A stretch of DNA of 7,086 bases from an uncultured Desulfovibrio sp. (GTDB lineage Bacteria > Desulfobacterota > Desulfovibrionia > Desulfovibrionales > Desulfovibrionaceae). Below are positions 6,292 through 7,086 of the stretch, piece after piece. The notes under the pieces were generated by a model. The model was not told where the DNA came from and did no database searches. It worked only from the letters and a program-made list of their open reading frames with translations. The stretch lies in the NCBI GenBank assembly GCA_947176055.1, contig CAMWPE010000125.1:1-7086 (forward strand). Direction: 5' to 3'. The translations under genes and the position numbers were made by a program. Each line of letters starts with the position of its first letter. Position 1 is the first letter of the stretch.

Positions 6292-6984
6292 ATGAAAATT
6301 GACGTTTGGAGCGATTACGCTTGTCCTTTCTGCCAGATTGGCGAAATACGCTTGCGCGAAGCTATTAAAGAGCTGGGTCTAGAAGATCAAACGGAGATTA
6401 TCCCGCGCGCTTTCGAAATAAATCCCGACGCGCCTATCTCAACCGATGTCAACGGCCTCGCGACAATCGCGCGTCGGTATCGCTTGCCCGAAGCAAGCGT
6501 CCGGGAACAATTTGAGCGAATCGCGGAAATGGGCCTCGCCGACGGGATTGTCCTCAATCAAATCGATACTAAACATACCAATCCCTTCGACGCGCGTCGG
6601 CTGATGAAACTTGGATTATCGACTGGCGACAAAAACCTGATCGAAAAATTAAACAACGCCTTGTTCGAAGCGTTTTTTGTCGATAATCTCAATCTGGCCG
6701 ACAAAGACGTCCTCCTCGAGAGGGGTATGAAAGCCGGCCTGAAAAAGGAAGATATCATGGATGTTCTCAGCTCGGACAAATTCGGCGCGGAAACCCGCGC
6801 CGACGAATACGAGGACGTCCGCGAACGCGGCGTAAGCGGCGTTCCCTATTTTATCTTCGAAAACGGCGCCACCGCTTCCGGAGCTTTGGAAAAAGAAGAA
6901 TTCAAGAATATTTTACTAAACGTCGCTCGCGATCCGGGGGGAAGCTCCGGAAGTCGATGCGGTCGCGACGGATGCGAAATATAA
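6292..6984 (+). CDS. DsbA-family FrnE-like thiol oxidoreductase (DSBA-like thioredoxin fold)
   Basis: The 230-residue product has the DSBA-like thioredoxin fold of the FrnE group, soluble thiol-disulfide oxidoreductases or isomerases. The N-terminus MKIDVWSDYACPFCQIG begins directly with the first beta strand and the CPFC active site (Cys11, Cys14), with no signal peptide, so it is predicted to be cytoplasmic. FEINPDAP (about 41-48) and the central helical insert with NPFDARRLMKLG (about 97-108) follow. The cis-proline loop is GVSGVPYFIF (Val184-Pro185). A C-terminal tail carries CGRDGC (Cys223, Cys228), a CX4C pair; a second CX4C motif has been described in Deinococcus radiodurans FrnE. The ATG is preceded by GGGAG five bases upstream (6282-6286). 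The gene is transcribed away from the aminotransferase cluster. The physiological substrate is unknown; the polyketide role behind the family name need not apply. Confidence 0.9.
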   Translation: MKIDVWSDYACPFCQIGEIRLREAIKELGLEDQTEIIPRAFEINPDAPISTDVNGLATIARRYRLPEASVREQFERIAEMGLADGIVLNQIDTKHTNPFDARRLMKLGLSTGDKNLIEKLNNALFEAFFVDNLNLADKDVLLERGMKAGLKKEDIMDVLSSDKFGAETRADEYEDVRERGVSGVPYFIFENGATASGALEKEEFKNILLNVARDPGGSSGSRCGRDGCEI

Positions 6985-7014
6985 CGATTTGATCGATTGT
7001 CGAGAAGTTTTAAC

Positions 7015-7019
7015 GGAGG
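7015..7019 (+). promoter_or_regulatory. Strong Shine-Dalgarno sequence before a short ORF
   Basis: GGAGG lies four bases before ATG 7024 and 30 bases after the FrnE-like stop codon. It is the closest match to the anti-Shine-Dalgarno consensus among the ribosome binding sites I read in the window, so translation very likely begins here even though the frame closes after 14 codons. Confidence 0.65.
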
Positions 7020-7023
7020 TTAT

Positions 7024-7068
7024 ATGAGCGCGGAATTTGTGAAAAATTATCAAAATTTGTTATGGTGA
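7024..7068 (+). CDS. 14-codon ORF, possible leader peptide or start of an interrupted gene
   Basis: ATG 7024 opens a frame encoding MSAEFVKNYQNLLW that stops at TGA 7066-7068. The ribosome binding site is good and the short product reads like an ordinary protein N-terminus. Three readings compete. It may be a leader peptide that couples translation to an ATG at 7062. It may be the beginning of a longer gene broken by a nonsense change or frameshift. Or it may be a gene in which TGA is read through or recoded. The frame beyond TGA is open for the six codons left in the window, which is too few to decide. Confidence 0.4.
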   Translation: MSAEFVKNYQNLLW

Positions 7069-7078
7069 ATAAATTCCG
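7031..7078 (+). repeat. 8-bp inverted repeat followed by a T-run at the window edge
   Basis: CGGAATTT (7031-7038) pairs exactly with AAATTCCG (7071-7078). The right arm is followed by AAG and at least five T residues (7082-7086), where the window stops. The 32-nt loop is AT-rich and contains the end of the 14-codon ORF. The layout resembles a terminator or attenuator over a leader peptide, but the long loop makes the hairpin weak. Confidence 0.35.
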
Positions 7079-7086
7079 AAGTTTTT
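7062..7086 (+). CDS. Possible start of the next gene, cut by the window edge
   Basis: ATG 7062 overlaps the last codons of the 14-codon ORF (TTATGGTGA) in a different frame and stays open to the window end (MVNKFRSF). It has no Shine-Dalgarno sequence of its own and would depend on coupling to the short ORF. With eight residues nothing can be said about function, and it may be chance. Confidence 0.2.

Noticed and set aside
1..7086. Absence of TGA as the stop of any well-supported gene (five TAA, two TAG), suggesting a recoded TGA
   Set aside because: Seven genes are too few, and no in-frame TGA occurs within any of them, which would be expected if TGA were an ordinary sense codon.

Overview
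The window looks like chromosomal DNA of a Gram-negative anaerobe or facultative anaerobe with a [NiFe]-hydrogenase maturation system. A deltaproteobacterial (Desulfobacterota-like) source is my best guess. The reasons are a HypD of the EVCGTHT type, a DUF1844 protein next to argC and a class V aminotransferase, and a HlyD-type adaptor that implies an outer membrane. This assignment is inference; there is no rRNA or other firm marker. I see no transposase, integrase, CRISPR array, tRNA or rRNA gene.

Layout. At the left edge a HlyD-family membrane fusion protein (20-1171, +) ends at a strong intrinsic terminator (1201-1231). Facing it is a five-gene minus-strand cluster, read from right to left: a class V aminotransferase of the alanine/serine-glyoxylate type (4879-6024), a 143-nt spacer with two hairpins, a 95-residue DUF1844 protein (4448-4735), argC (3381-4427), hypD (2259-3396) and hypE (1252-2259). 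From the DUF1844 gene onward the genes are tightly packed: 20 nt to argC, a 16-nt overlap into hypD, and a one-base TAATG overlap into hypE. A 267-bp divergent intergenic region (6025-6291) separates the cluster from a FrnE/DsbA-like thioredoxin-fold gene (6292-6984, +). The last 100 bases hold a strong Shine-Dalgarno sequence, a 14-codon ORF, an 8-bp inverted repeat and a possible further start codon, all cut by the window edge.

How the genes work together. HypD and HypE act in sequence to make the Fe(CN)2CO group of [NiFe]-hydrogenases: HypE carries the thiocyanate on its C-terminal cysteine, and HypD (with HypC) receives the cyanide. ArgC is the third step of arginine synthesis and the aminotransferase belongs to glycine/serine/alanine metabolism, so the operon mixes amino-acid synthesis with metallocofactor assembly. 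hypC, hypA, hypB, hypF and hydrogenase structural genes are not in the window.

The most notable anomaly is in hypD. The conserved protein is encoded full length (about 378 residues) but in two frames, joined exactly at a CCCC run (2769-2772) inside the conserved LLPGHV segment. A single extra base, a real mutation, or +1 ribosomal frameshifting would all explain it.
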